Assembly (NCBI GenBank): GCA_000310025.1
Contig: FN649757.1
Coordinates: 186,925 to 250,924, forward strand
Source of the DNA: Ectocarpus siliculosus
Taxonomy: Eukaryota; Sar; Phaeophyceae; Ectocarpales; Ectocarpaceae
Reading direction: 5' to 3'
DNA length: 64,000 bases
Under the pieces are notes generated by a model. It saw only the letters and a program-made list of their open reading frames with translations. It was not told the origin of the DNA and ran no database searches. Below are positions 1 through 10,889 of this stretch, one piece after another. The position numbers and the translations under genes were made by a program. How positions within the stretch are numbered: the first letter of the stretch is position 1; each line of letters begins with the position of its first letter.

Positions 1-227
1 ATGATGCCCTCCTCGACTGCAGTTTTGGTCTCTTTCTTGTCCTCCTCCCGTTCCCTCTCCTCCTCCTTTATCGCTGTCAGACGAATTCCCCTCATTACCA
101 TCCTGGTCGTTTCTATCTGCCTACTACCGAGATCCCAACCTGTGGGCCGTGGTGGAAGCTGATCAATATGTAGTCAGTGACAATTGAAAACGTCCCGAGT
201 TGGTATGGACAGAAAACGAGCCAGCTG
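1..227 (+). repeat. Tail part of dispersed repeat R1
   Basis: This stretch resembles 606-840 of the same window: a shared pyrimidine-rich block, then a block ending in the motif gagccagc. It also resembles 10,600-10,735. After the shared motif the sequence switches at about 228 to the head of the same repeat, so two units sit tail to head. No protein function is recognised. The class is unresolved; an LTR-type element or a duplicated promoter region are both possible. Confidence 0.45.
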
Positions 228-960
228 TGTGTGTGCTTTTACTATTAGCATCGATTGCGTTAACCGGTTGACCAATGAAAAGACGTCAGTCTCAGTGCGG
301 GTGAAAACCAAGAACACTTCTAAGTGCCATTAACTGGGACCCGTAAGGGGGCGCCATGGGGGAGACTAACCTATTCTCCGGATCAAAGACAGAAACGGTA
401 GTAACAGAAGAAAACTGCACACGTCTACGAAGGCTGCTACACCTTGCACTCGAGTTCGTTTTGGAGTGCTTTCACCGTCATCCTCCTTCCTTCCAACTCC
501 ATCGTTCTCATGGTCGTTTCACAGCAACTTCTCGGACATTTCTTCTACAGCCCTGCGTCGTTCGTGGTGGGGAAGGTCGTCTGGCTCGCAGCTCTTGCTC
601 TCTTCCACGCCGCCATTCCCTCCTCGACTGCTGATTTGGTCTCTGTCTTGTCCTCCTTCGTTCCCTCTCCTCCTGCTTCATCGCTGCCAAATGACTTCCC
701 GTCATTGCCATGCTTGTCGTTTCTAGCTGCGCTACTATGTACCGAGATCCGAACCTATTGGCCGTGTTGTGAACTGATCAAGAAGTAGTCCATGACCTTT
801 GAAAACATCACGAATTCGTACGGATAGAAAACGGGCCAGCTCGAAGGTATACCGTCTCCGAATCCTGTTGGTATGAAAAGCCTTTGGGCGAAGCAAGGCT
901 GTTTTGTTGTCGAAATTACCCTTGCAAGAGGCTTCATATGCAAAGTAGTTAGCGATGGCT
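228..960 (+). repeat. Dispersed repeat R1, longest 5' copy
   Basis: The head (about 243-300) contains a CCAAT box followed by a gacgtcag (CRE-like) motif. The same head recurs at 1,854-1,910 and 18,366-18,415, and more weakly at 10,214-10,265. The rest of the copy aligns in order with 10,318-10,886, including the blocks starting catgggggag and gtccatgac. Open frames on both strands here are not conserved in frame between the copies, so I do not call a gene. The CCAAT plus CRE-like pair would fit a promoter or LTR, which is inference. Confidence 0.5.
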
Positions 961-1850
961 ACGATAAGTCGATTGGTGCATTTGCCAAGGCCACCACACG
1001 TTGAAAAAGCAGGAGTAAGGAGGGTAGATCTGCACGGGTTGAAACTTCCAGCATAGTGATTTGCCTTACTTGCAGCTAGATCTTCGAGGGCGGATCCTGG
1101 CTTTTGGATCGACATGTACATGCCTCGACCTGCGGACGGGTTTACTATTGCTACGTCTACAAGAATGCACTTGGGGCAGAGGTTCTCTACTTTATCTCCT
1201 GCGTGTAATCCTGGGGGGATCCCGAAGTTCACCTTGTAGAGCCCTTTTCCCCTACCAGTGCCTGTAGTAAGTGGGGAAGAGTGTTCTACGGCGATAGGCA
1301 TGTGGCATTTGTGAAATGTCTAAAAGATCACGCGAGCCATCCTGTTGTGCAGGAAGGTCGAGGCGCCGGTCTTCGTGCAGACCAGGGAATGGTATCGGCT
1401 CAACCGTTTCTTGCACCGCGACAATGCACCTGAATCGCAAAGCCTGCCTGTGTCACATTCAGTTTGATCATGGGTCCCCAGCACACAACCGATTGCCTCT
1501 CGATACAAGTCAGGCAGCACTCGTTCATCTGGCGAGAGTCCTTGTGTTGTCAGCCACGACAAAACTCCGCTGCCTTCGACTTCCTCCAAGCGGACCAACG
1601 CTCTCTTCCTTGACGTTTCCTGCAATCCGACCTTCTTGAAGTCTGTCTCCAACATATGGCGCACTGCCGTATGAAGAGGTTTCAACAGAACAGCTTTTGC
1701 CCCAAAAACTTGGTAGTGCCCGCCAAATTCATTTCGGCCGCATGTCGACGGTGTTTGCCTTTCTTTGTCAGGGCTGTCGCCTCCATCGCTTCTCCCCACC
1801 TTCCCAGCCTCCATGACAAAAATTCCTTGAAGAGGGGGAGTGTGTATGCT
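961..1850. other. No supported gene
   Basis: Two minus-strand open frames (735-1,301 and 1,320-1,814) and a plus frame (1,316-1,639) overlap here. None has a recognisable domain or a second conserved copy in the window. A purine-rich run at 1,828-1,841 precedes a copy of the R1 head, as a polypurine tract would precede an LTR, but no element could be completed. Confidence 0.3.
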
Positions 1851-1853
1851 TGA

Positions 1854-1925
1854 ATTGTTAGCATCGACCGCGCTAACCGGCTGACCAATGAAAAGACGTC
1901 AGTCTCATTACGGTGTGTGTGTGTG
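1854..1925 (+). repeat. R1 head fragment (CCAAT plus CRE-like motif)
   Basis: The sequence repeats the R1 head seen at 243-300, including tgaccaatgaaaagacgtca, and then runs into a (gt)n stretch. It is directly followed by the broken end of a pogo-like element. Confidence 0.45.
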
Positions 1926-2017
1926 TAGTGAACCAGCACTCTTGCTCGGCGCCGTCCTATTGAGGGCGCTGGCTGTGTCCAGAGATTAACCGGCACTATG
2001 TTGGGCACCGGCACTAT
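1926..2017 (+). mobile_element. Truncated end of the pogo-like element family
   Basis: A (gt)n run is followed by a tattgagggcgct block, an agagatt block and two copies of accggcactat. The same order is found in the right end of the full pogo-like element at 21,340-21,505. The terminal CAGTGGGG sequence is missing, so this is a truncated relic just upstream of the terminal exon of copy F. Confidence 0.55.
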
Positions 2018-2050
2018 TCATCAGGCATTCTCTAGGTCCCTGTACTGTAC

Positions 2051-2440
2051 ATGCTTCGTCAATATGAACAAAACCTTCGACTGTGTCGCTCGCTTAATAG
2101 GGTGGTGGAAGATCTCGCTGCAAGCGGGCCGTTTATGGCCTTGTCGGCGCAATCCGTAGATGGCATCGATGTCTGCGACGGCACGGAGGGCATGGATAGC
2201 GACAAAGGCGACGGGGCTCTCCTCGGTCACGGGCAGATCCAAGGTGAACAGGTGTCGGCCTGCAATAGTCCTGCGAGGATTATCGACACGGTCTCCGATC
2301 GGCCAACTGAGAACGGGACTGCGTCCACGAGGTTTCCCGAACTGAGTGAGGGCAGCGGTTTGATGGAGAGTTCTATGGATGATGAAATTGCTACCAAGGA
2401 TTGGTTGGATGCGACCCATGCCATGTTAGATGAACTCTGA
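2051..2440 (+). pseudogene. Copy F: terminal exon of the Zn2Cys6 gene family (5' part missing)
   Basis: The frame is open from an ATG at 2,051 to a TGA at 2,438-2,440. It matches the terminal exon of copy B (42,035-42,562): both share YE.NLR near the start, the DTVSDxPTE block in the middle, and an acidic end closing with DWLD.THAML. Copy F lacks about 40 internal codons present in B. No upstream family exons are visible; pogo and R1 relics lie there instead, so this is a detached 3' gene fragment. The acidic end with W and L residues resembles a transcription activation tail, which is inference only. Protein-level conservation suggests it was once coding. Confidence 0.6.
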
Positions 2441-3000
2441 TTTGTAACTCGAACAACCCAACTTTGTTGGCATCCTTTGGTTGGAACACCAGCGGGGCGC
2501 TTTCTTTCCTTCTCCCTTGTGTAGTCTGAATATGGCTAGAGGCTGCGTCACAACAGTCCATAGAGGCACAGCCTTTGCAATAAGAAGGTACGTCACGAGA
2601 AACGCAATTCAGTGATTACCATTGCCCCAATCTGTGCTTCTTGATATCTGAGGGTTTGGCGAAGGTTTTGAAGTTCAATGTATGTAGAGCTCATCACGGT
2701 GACATACGTTCGGCTTCATTCGCGTGGAGGAAGAGTACAGCACGCACATACCTTGCACCCGCAAAAAGTGTTGTTGACTCGGATTGTTTTCCTGGAAAGT
2801 GCGAAACCATGATGGCGATGGTTTGCAGCCTGTTCAGGAATTGCCACCAGAAGTAGGCTTGAACTAGTTGGCGGTGTTAATCGCTTCGAGTTCTTCGAGT
2901 TGTTCCTCTGTATTTGGTTATTATATCGCCTCGAGGGGTGTATTGCGAGGTGTGATATGCATGCGCACCTGCTGCTGCAGAAAGCCTTGAGAGAAAATCG
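2441..3000 (+). other. Conserved 3' flank of the gene family (copy F)
   Basis: This region aligns in pieces with 42,597-43,140 (copy B) and 28,430-29,050 (copy A), down to a shared block near gctgctgcag (about 2,970; 43,076; 28,984). It is probably 3' UTR plus downstream flank carried in the same duplication unit. Confidence 0.5.
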
Positions 3001-4689
3001 CCTGTTTAGGACGCATAGGTGCAAAATACAAGTAGGGCGTACCAGTTGCCGTGGAGTTTTGATTTTCTGCCAAGCACGCAAACGACTTGTTCTGAATCTT
3101 TAGGATTGAAGAACTCTTGCAGCCAGAATGCTGATTGGTCTTGAGGTATCATGACGACTGGCTGCTGCTGGATTGACACTCAGCACCCCTAGCTGCTCTT
3201 CGGCACGGGTCAGAAGTTGTTCTGAGATGGGGCATACGCAGCTGTAACAGTAGTTGGCTATCAACCACAGGCAGCCATTCAATCCTCGTGGTTTCTTGCT
3301 ATGAACGTCACTTCGGACTGTCTATCAGATTGTGACGTGTCGGATAACCTGTCGAAGAACGACCTTTGTGCGGTTCATCAGGCCCATGTGTGTTCGGGCT
3401 CGCTGACAGCATTTCAGGTCTTCATGCATGACGCGCAGCAGAGAAGAACAAGCACTCTGAGAAAGGCGAAAGATAGGAACAAAATTGTTGAGTGCGGCCG
3501 ATAGCGGAGTGAATTCAATATCCGATGTTTTTATGCCGAAGGCAGGGCGAGGTGGAGAATACAAACGCCGGCATGCCCCCAATGTATCACGTGCCTAATG
3601 AAGTTTGTCAAGCATATCTTGAGCTGATGGGCGAAAGAGAAGAAAAGGAAAAATGCAGGAAAAGAACGCCAAACGAGTACACAGCAGTGCAATAGCAAAT
3701 AAACGCCTTCGGTCGTTGCTTCAAGTTCTGAAGATTTAGCTTCAGCTCCTCAGACCAATATCCGTCGAAGTTTCATTCGACTCCCCCACCCCTTGCGCGA
3801 CCCTTCCCGAAATGCTGATCCCCAGCTATACTGCATATCTCGCCGCGGAGTCTCGAGTATGGTGGTTGGGTGGGGAATCCCAGATCATGACCCCTCCCCG
3901 AGTTTGACGAGCTTCCGCCTCCTGTAGCCAGCAAGAGTCGGTCTTGTCTGTGTCGCCACACGAACGTGGCGGTTGAACAGAGAAAGCGGGTCTGTCCGGT
4001 GCATCGCAGCATGTTGTTTTGTTTTTTCTTGCTGAGTGAGTGGCGCTTCCTACCTTGATGGTTTGTATCCCTCAGGCCGCCACTGCTGTGGTGGTGCACC
4101 ACAGCGGGCATCTCGGAGGTTACGGTCTCACTACTGTCAGTTTTGGACACACGCCCGTACGCGTCACTTATTCCCTAACGTGCACGGACAGCAACAATCA
4201 TCGTTGCTCTCGTTCGTGAGTACGACGCATGTTTGGAGTATACTATCTGCGGGTCTGGCCTTTTTTTGTCTCGTTCTTGCGCGTGTTCGGTTTGTGTAGC
4301 CTATGTATGTTGTTGCTTTGAGTGTCGCCGGACCGCATGTCCAGCAGGGTTTCCGGACGGCATGTCAACTGCCGCGATCGCTGCCCCTGGTCTTTCAGTA
4401 CATGGTTCGGTGGTGTGCATCTACGCGGCTACGCTCGTCTACATCGAACTTGGACGTTGATATTCAAGTTAACTTTGTTGGAACTGCCCGTCCCTTCGTC
4501 CATCTATACCTCATCATCCATACTATCAAACAAGAATAATATCATTGGCGGTGAATGAGCCGCAATCCACCAACTGAGGTTTTCAATGCAGTCGTTAGTC
4601 CACCTCCACCACGGAGGAAACGCCTTCGCCAAGAATTCTCCTTTCTTCCCTCTCTCCGCCCCTCCCATTTCCGGTTCTTGGACAGCAGC

Positions 4690-4690
<1 letters not shown>
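3001..4690. other. No supported gene
   Basis: Only short open frames without recognisable domains or conserved copies are present. I see nothing to annotate. Confidence 0.3.
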
Positions 4691-4691
<1 letters not shown>

Positions 4692-4726
<35 letters not shown>

Positions 4727-4745
4727 GGTTTTGTCTTCTTCACAT
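4692..4745 (-). repeat. (CAA)n tail of a SINE-like element, microsatellite
   Basis: On the minus strand an AATGTGAAGA-type block is followed by about eleven CAA units. The same tail layout is seen at 6,138, 46,058 and 57,565. The body upstream of this tail is not clearly the same family. Confidence 0.5.
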
Positions 4746-5520
4746 TATACTTGTGTCAGTTGCTAATCCCAGAAACAACCAGTGGACTGTTTCAAACAAC
4801 TACCCGTAGTAAACGTTAGCGTCCGCAAGAGTCCGCGAAGCGTTTGACCGACTCCCTGTCTCCGGTTTATTGACTCTATCGATGGTACATGAAATGGCCT
4901 CGAGGGGCATTGCTCGCCAACATAAGAAGGCGTTCAGGGCGGGCAAAGGACTTCCCTCTATGCGCGTTTGTACATTTGCTGCTGCATAGGGTTCGCGAAC
5001 GATCTCCCGTTATTACTCCCCTATGCCCAAGTACTGTATTTTGTCTTCTGTACTCTCGATCGCTCTCCGCTCATTCGTGTTTTGTTGTAAAAGTGATTGG
5101 GTTCCTACCCAACCCAAAATCCATTTTCACTGGTATTGGACGGGTATATATCCTTCCTTGCAAGGTCGAAACCCCCACAAGGCAAGTCGCCGCCCTCCTT
5201 TCACACATATTTTCAACACACCTCTTGCTCGCGTAGCGATGCGCGTCTCAAACGGAACAACGTGCGCGAACAGCAATCGACCATCGTTGTTCGCTAGCAT
5301 ACGTCAATGTCATATATGTCATGCTAGGCATGTGTGTTCGCGCTGTTTATTTGGTTCTTCGTTCACGCGCATGACTTGCGGTACTTGTTGCTGCGTGGTA
5401 TCCGGGTTCCTGTGCATGTGTGTCAGTAGTTTCCCGTTGAGTCGCGGCAATACTACACGCCCTCCACCTTTCTGCCTTTCTCTCCTCTCTCCCTTCCGTC
5501 TCTTTGTTGGGGAGATCAAT

Positions 5521-5850
5521 TAATAATTTATTTTTTGTCTTCACTTTAAATCAGCGCTCCCAGTACTAGTGCCGTCCTACTCCAGCCCGTGGTCACACAG
5601 AAGAGTCCCTCTCTACCCTCCCATCCTGCGGTACGTTGCCTTCGATTTTTAATGCGAGAAGAGTTCAGCACTCTCTTCCCTCTGTGTACACACGATCTAG
5701 CGTTATCCATTAGACCAGGAGCGGAAGCGAGATAAAAACTCGCTTTGCAAGAAAAGCTCCCTTACGCCAGGATTCGAACCCCTGACCTGACCTCTACAAG
5801 GATTCGAGGATGCCAACTAGACCACCGGGGCGACCGGCAATCGGGAGACC
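5521..5850 (-). mobile_element. SINE-like element S1 with tRNA-like head
   Basis: Read on the minus strand, the element starts with a tRNA-like head (5,848 to 5,769). The body includes a tgtgaccacgg block and ends in an AAAGTGAAGAC block followed by an A/T-rich tail at 5,521-5,545. Body and tail blocks also occur in S2 (6,138-6,480) and S3 (57,240-57,580). A pol III head, a body and a simple-repeat tail are the classical SINE layout. Confidence 0.6.
5769..5848 (-). promoter_or_regulatory. tRNA-like A box and B box (pol III internal promoter)
   Basis: On the minus strand TGGTCTAGTTGG fits the A-box consensus, and GGTTCGAATCC fits the B-box consensus exactly. The T-arm stem next to the B box pairs, but the acceptor stem and D stem do not. 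This is therefore a degenerate tRNA-derived SINE head rather than a working tRNA gene. A second A-box-like string, TGGTCTAATGG, follows at about 5,709-5,719 on the same strand, as if two tRNA-like heads had been joined. Confidence 0.65.
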
Positions 5851-5904
5851 GCGAAATATGAACAGTTGCATATTGTGGGGTCCGCCTTTTTGTCCCGGCT
5901 TAGC

Positions 5905-6105
5905 CCGACTCTCTCTCTCTCCCTCTCTCCGGATATATGTAGTCTATGCTCCCGAGAAGTACATAGCAAAGGACCTTGAGGGGCGTCGCTCGTCTGCACC
6001 ACAGTAAATAACCTTCTATACACGTGAATTCATAGGATCCGCGGACGACACCCTCATAGCCGAAGGTTCCCTTGCTTCTCTCTCTCTCTCTCTCTATATA
6101 TATAT
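5905..6105. repeat. (CT)n and (TA)n microsatellites
   Basis: Runs of ctctct occur at about 5,910-5,935 and 6,078-6,094. The second is followed directly by tatatatata. Confidence 0.7.
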
Positions 6106-6137
6106 TATTGTCTGCAACCGAGCAGCAGTATGCCATG

Positions 6138-6480
6138 TTGTTGTTGTTGTCTTCACATTAAAAATCGTTCCGATCTCCGCGTAGTACCTTCTAAAGTCCG
6201 TACGTACTGGTCCAACTGACGTGGACGCCCTTCGTGTTCAAAAGCCACCCGGCCCCAAAGGAGGGTACACCTTTCACAAAACCGTTCAGAAAAACAAAAC
6301 AAATGGACCCCACAAGAGGAGTCCTCTAAGGCGCGATTTGTTTTCTACCTAAACGAAAACGAAAAAATAAGGAAAACAAGCCGGGATACAGACGATCGAC
6401 CGTGGTAAAAAGGGACGAAAGAACGAAAGACAAAGAATGAAAGAAAAAACGAGAGAAAGACAAGGAAACGAAATTGCCAA
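6138..6480 (-). mobile_element. SINE-like element S2
   Basis: On the minus strand this copy aligns with S3 at 57,240-57,580 over its whole length. Shared features are a pyrimidine-rich 5' part, a GTCGATCG...CTGTATCCC block, an AAATCGCGCCTT block, a GGACCAGTACG block, and a 3' end with CGGAACG...AATGTGAAGACAACAACAAC. The tail at 6,138-6,150 is (CAA)n. No tRNA head is visible here. Confidence 0.6.
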
Positions 6481-6499
6481 ATGGTTTCTTGGGGTCCCC

Positions 6500-8000
6500 C
6501 ACCCAACTTAGGGCGTCTTTACGCTCTAGACCAAACAGGAAACAGGGAACATGCAACTCGGAATTCCCTGTTCCCTGTTACGTATCGTTGTGTCTTAACA
6601 TACTCTGCAGAACACGGAACATTTAGTGCGCGGGTGCGGCCGGCAGGTCCTCAAAGGCAACACACACCACCATTCGATGCAGAAAGACGAGTGGGGGGTA
6701 GAGGAAGGAGCAGGTGGTGTAGGTTTTGAAGGAACGACGAGCGCACATCAAGCACATGTGCTAGGTATCGGCTGGAACAGGCGGTCCTCTTCATCATGCA
6801 ATCCGCACGCTCGACAGTGCTCTGCAAGGCTTGCTTTTTGAGCTGCGGTCCACGGCAGCCGTTTCTTTTTCACTTAATTGTTCCCCCATACACCGGCTAC
6901 ACGAGCATCCGCCGCCGGTTTTTCGCATGCAAGAGACTTGATGATGTCGGCAATGCCTATTCGCCTTAACCGGTAGCATGCAGCACTTATGGCAGCCACA
7001 TGCCCGAGAGTGGGGAAAGAAGTCACACCTCGAAATCACATTTGGATGTAAGAATACAAGAGTCGGATCTACCCAAATCTGAACTGAAATGGCCTGTGTG
7101 TCTTAACGGCACATATATCTGCCACATTGAAACGCATCTCTGCAGTCCACCGCGAACACCCGAGAGGCCCGCCGCTTGCCAACTTCCAGGTTGCTGTTGT
7201 GACATGCTGTTGTGACGTGGCCACACCACATGGGGAGCTATCGCTCCCGAGAAGCACACACCAAACGCGTACATGGCCTCTGTACGGTACTGACACGATC
7301 TCTATGCATGTGAGACTTTGAATCGAGCCTCATCCGACGGAAAGCAACCAATTCGTCTGTGCATTTGAGGTTCGACAACCCACGGGAGATTGCCCCACAG
7401 ACCAACAGAACCCACACACGTTTTTGTTGGGCGCCAGTCACCACGTGCTACAACGATCGGCAGTCACCCTCCCTTTGGTTTGGCTTTTTGTGTTCTCTTT
7501 CTCCTCTGTGCTTGGCGGTGGATGGAGTTCGTGTGGATGGGGGTAGGTGGGCACGCGCCGTGCATGCTAGTAGACCGTGGTCCCGCAACTAGCTACGGTT
7601 GCGGTTCACCCAAATCGGGATTCGAGTAAATCATTTCACCATTTTTCAAAACCCGATTTGGTTTTGGGTCGTCCTGTTTTAAGTCCTAAAGATTCGATCG
7701 GTGGAATAACTTGTCATCGAATCAACAAGAGAGTGCTGTGGATCTTGCGGTCTTACAACCAAATCTGAATGTGATTTCGAAATATGATTTCTTCGTTAAG
7801 GCCTACCCTGATCACACACATCACACCACATCCGGAATTGCCACCGAAGAGCCTGTGTTCCACGTTCCCTATGGTCTGTTGGCGATTAGAATGAACATGT
7901 TCATAACAATTGTGGTGCGGCGTAACTACCTCAAGCACGGAACGTTTGTGGCATTTCTTGTTTCCAGGAAAGTTATTTGTGTGGCCGGCCAATCAGACAA
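6500..8000. other. No supported gene
   Basis: All open frames are short and overlap on both strands without a recognisable domain. A small inverted repeat around cccaaatcggg / cccgatttgg lies at 7,608-7,664. Confidence 0.3.
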
Positions 8001-8006
8001 TAATTC

Positions 8007-8262
8007 CCGAGTTCCCTGCACTGGTGGCCAGAGGAGCAGGTCGGGCACGAACTACAACCTGGGGGGGGGAGGTTGGGAGGCCGAGTTCGAACTTGAACCC
8101 ATATTTCTTCAGGCTTGCAGCCCGCCGTGTTGATGGCAACAACGCCACTATCCAAGATGCGGGATACCTTGCACGCTTTGGGCTGCAACTCCCTACAACC
8201 TCCCCCCCCAGGTTGTATTTGGTGCCCCAACCTACGCACAACTTGCCTCTGGCCACCCGTGT
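8007..8262. repeat. Palindromic MITE-like inverted repeat
   Basis: The left arm (about 8,012-8,075) contains ggtggccagagg and acaacctgggggggg. The right arm (about 8,190-8,250) contains the same blocks inverted and in reverse order. The arms are imperfect and enclose about 110 bp. No target duplication could be fixed. Confidence 0.5.
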
Positions 8263-8371
8263 GTTCCCTGTTTCCTGTCCAGAAAAGGGAAGTTAACACG
8301 CCCTCACCCGTAATGTCAGTACTTATGTATGGTTGGTTCTTTTTGGGGGCGTCTTTCCTTGACACGTATTG

Positions 8372-8938
8372 TCACCTGGTCAGGACAACAGGCAGGTAAT
8401 GTTCTCTCTCCATCCGCTCGTTCACACACACACCGATCACGCGGGGCACTTTTCCGCGTCGAATATTGCGGCCAGCATCATCATGACTGAGATCTTCCAT
8501 CTTATCTTTCCTTTCGCCCGAACATATTATTTCGTGGTCTTCACATAAATATCTTCTTCTACCATTGTACATGCGCAACCTCAACGGTGCCGCCCTCCGT
8601 CCGCGAGTGCGGGCGTTCCGGCCGGCCGCCGCCGGAGGGAAAACATGACTGCTGGCGGTCCCCCCTCGTGCCGTCGGTGCTGATGCGGATGCTGCCGCTC
8701 CCGCCGCAAGTGCCTGCGGCTCGGCCGTCTCATCCGCCGCCGTCGCCGCCGCCGCCGGCAAACCCCTGCCGCCGGGGGTCGCCCCTCTCGCCGCCGGTGC
8801 TGGTACCGATGCTTCCCCGGCCGTCTCCCCCGTCGCTTCCGCCGCCGCGGGGCAACGTTGGCCGCCTGGGGTCACACCTCTCGCCGCCGGTGCCGCTGCA
8901 GCCCATCCGTTGGAAGCCTGTGGCCAAACGACCAACAT
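8372..8938 (-). CDS. Possible low-complexity Ala/Gly-rich protein exon
   Basis: A 188-codon frame is open on the minus strand. The first two thirds are low-complexity with imperfect repeats of a PAARGxTPGG type. The last third is not low-complexity and is charged (YLCEDHEIICSGERKDKMEDL). It ends at a TGA. There is no recognised domain and no second copy in the window. GC-rich repeats can keep frames open by chance, so this is a weak call; a microsatellite-like GC-rich repeat is the alternative. Confidence 0.3.
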   Translation of the reverse strand: MLVVWPQASNGWAAAAPAARGVTPGGQRCPAAAEATGETAGEASVPAPAARGATPGGRGLPAAAATAADETAEPQALAAGAAASASAPTARGGTASSHVFPPAAAGRNARTRGRRAAPLRLRMYNGRRRYLCEDHEIICSGERKDKMEDLSHDDAGRNIRRGKVPRVIGVCVNERMEREHYLPVVLTR

Positions 8939-8999
8939 ACTTCAGGCCCTGTCCGCCCATCGGGGGGAACTGCCCGAGGCGTATTGTCATGCGATTTCT

Positions 9000-10200
9000 T
9001 TTGCGTTTAGCATTTTTGACATATTCGGTCAGCGTAGGTTTTCTTCGGATTTTGTTCTTTGGTCATGTCATCATCTGCACAATAATTTTAAGGGCTTCGT
9101 TGAGGTCTGGACATCTTCATTCTTCAGTCAATTTTCTTGCTGTGTCTCGTGCTCGTGTTACCGTAGTACGTAGTCGCGGCTTCCCGAAAAATAAACAAGG
9201 AAAGTTTCAGACAGACAAGGCCGACCAAACTTGTCGAGGAGTTTTTTTTCGCCGTGTTCGTGTGTTTCAGGAAGACGAGGCCGGCCATATCGATTATTGC
9301 TCGAATTTATTATTTTCTTTTCTCTGGCTGGCGGCTTTTGGTGGCAACAAACGGAGGCAAAAATGAGTCGGGCGCCCAGAAAGTTCAGAAACACACCCAG
9401 GGGCTTGGAACCCACGAAGCCAGCAGGTCACTGATGGTTCGGGCTGTACACCAGCCCAGTTGGGACCATCCCCCTTGCTTGACGCACACGGAACCACTGG
9501 ACCAATATCCAAGCTCTAGCTTGGGGCTCTTCAGACCAAAAGTTTTTTGTTTTTTCGTGTCGTTCCCATTCGCATAGCCTACGCCTTGCCCGATCGGGTG
9601 TTAAAGCTCAGTCTCGAGCTACGGCGCACGTCAAGCGATACCCGAGGCATGACTTGGAGGGAATCGAGAATCATCAGCCGTCCCGGAGATTCACGAGCTT
9701 CCGCCATCTGCAGTGGGCAGATGCCATCTTGGTGTGTTTCGCCCTCTGAGTGCGGCTTTTGAGCAGGCAAAGAGAGTTCTCTTCCGAAAATATACTTGTT
9801 GCTGGAAGGGAGGGGAGAAGTTTCTCACGGATGGCAATGCGTTTTGGTTCATTTTGTGCGTTTGAAGGTTGTGCGTTCGTAGACATAGTACCGGCATCTC
9901 TATAAAAGCATCAGCGGAGGAGAAGTTGATGCCCTTTCCTCGCGTCGCAAGTGTGACAATGTGCGTGGTCTCCCCAAGGACAGCGCCGTGACTATTCTTG
10001 TCGCTTCATCGGTGCGGCCTCATTGTCTTATCAATGCTGACTTCCTCTGGCTTCCTCCGTATATCGAGGTGGTCGTGCTATGGGTTCTCGTTCGGGGCGG
10101 TGTTTGTGTTTCCTTGTGTGGCTGTGGTGCTGAACGCTTGCTGGCGTGCTGTCGCCTCTTTTCTGGGTGCAGCACACGTGCGAACTTTTGCATTCTTCCG
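9000..10200. other. No supported gene
   Basis: Only short overlapping frames are present. None shows a known motif or a conserved copy. Confidence 0.3.
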
Positions 10201-10209
10201 CTTGTGTTT

Positions 10210-10886
10210 TTCTTAGCTTCGACCGCGCAAACTCGTTGACCAAATATTGTACGTCAATATTTCCGGCTAAAACTACAAAGTGCTTCTATCGGCCACGATC
10301 TGGGAACATGAGGGAGTGTCATGGGGGAGTCTACGCTACTCTCTTGATTTATGACAGATTCCGTAGCAACATAAGAAAACTGTACATGTTCACCGTGGCT
10401 GCTACTGCTTTGGACGCTCGTTCGTTTCGGCTTGTTGCCTGTATTGTCCTCCCCGCATTTTCTACCACCGTCATTCTTCTCGCCAATATCCTCACTACCC
10501 TTGGCAGGTCTTCCCTACAATATTCTAATCGCCTCCACCCTCCTTTCTCCCCTTTCCCTTTCCTTCATCTCCGTCACTCCCAAAAATACTACCACTCTCA
10601 TGCCATCACTACCCTCTTCACTACACCACTATACTGAAATCTCAACCTGTTGGGCCGTCGCGGACTTTAGTCGATCAGTAGTCCATGACTTTGAAGGAGT
10701 CACGAGTTCGTACCAAGAGAAAACGAGCCAGCTCTGAAGGTGGACTGTCTCCGAATTCTGTTGGTACGGTAATCTTTATGGAGAGAAGCTGTCTCATCGT
10801 CGAAATTTCTCCTGCAAAAGCTTCGTAGGCGAAACGGTGGCGATAGCTACGATTAGTCGCCGAGTGCTTTTTGGCAAAGACCACCA
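10210..10886 (+). repeat. Dispersed repeat R1, second copy
   Basis: This stretch follows the order of blocks in 243-960: the head, a catgggggag block, a gctgctac...gctcgttcg block and a gtccatgac...gccagctc block. It ends just before ccaccat at 10,886. Divergence is considerable, so it is an older copy. Confidence 0.5.
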
Positions 10887-10889
10887 TGC

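Noticed and set aside
1320-1814. 164-codon minus frame as a gene
   Set aside because: No recognised motif and no conserved copy; the plus strand is also open here. A gag-like identity was considered but nothing supports it.
4586-4819. Protein with a poly-Val or poly-Cys run
   Set aside because: The run comes from the (GTT)n tail of a SINE-like element.
5769-5848. Functional tRNA gene
   Set aside because: A and B boxes are present but the acceptor and D stems do not pair, and no clear anticodon loop forms.
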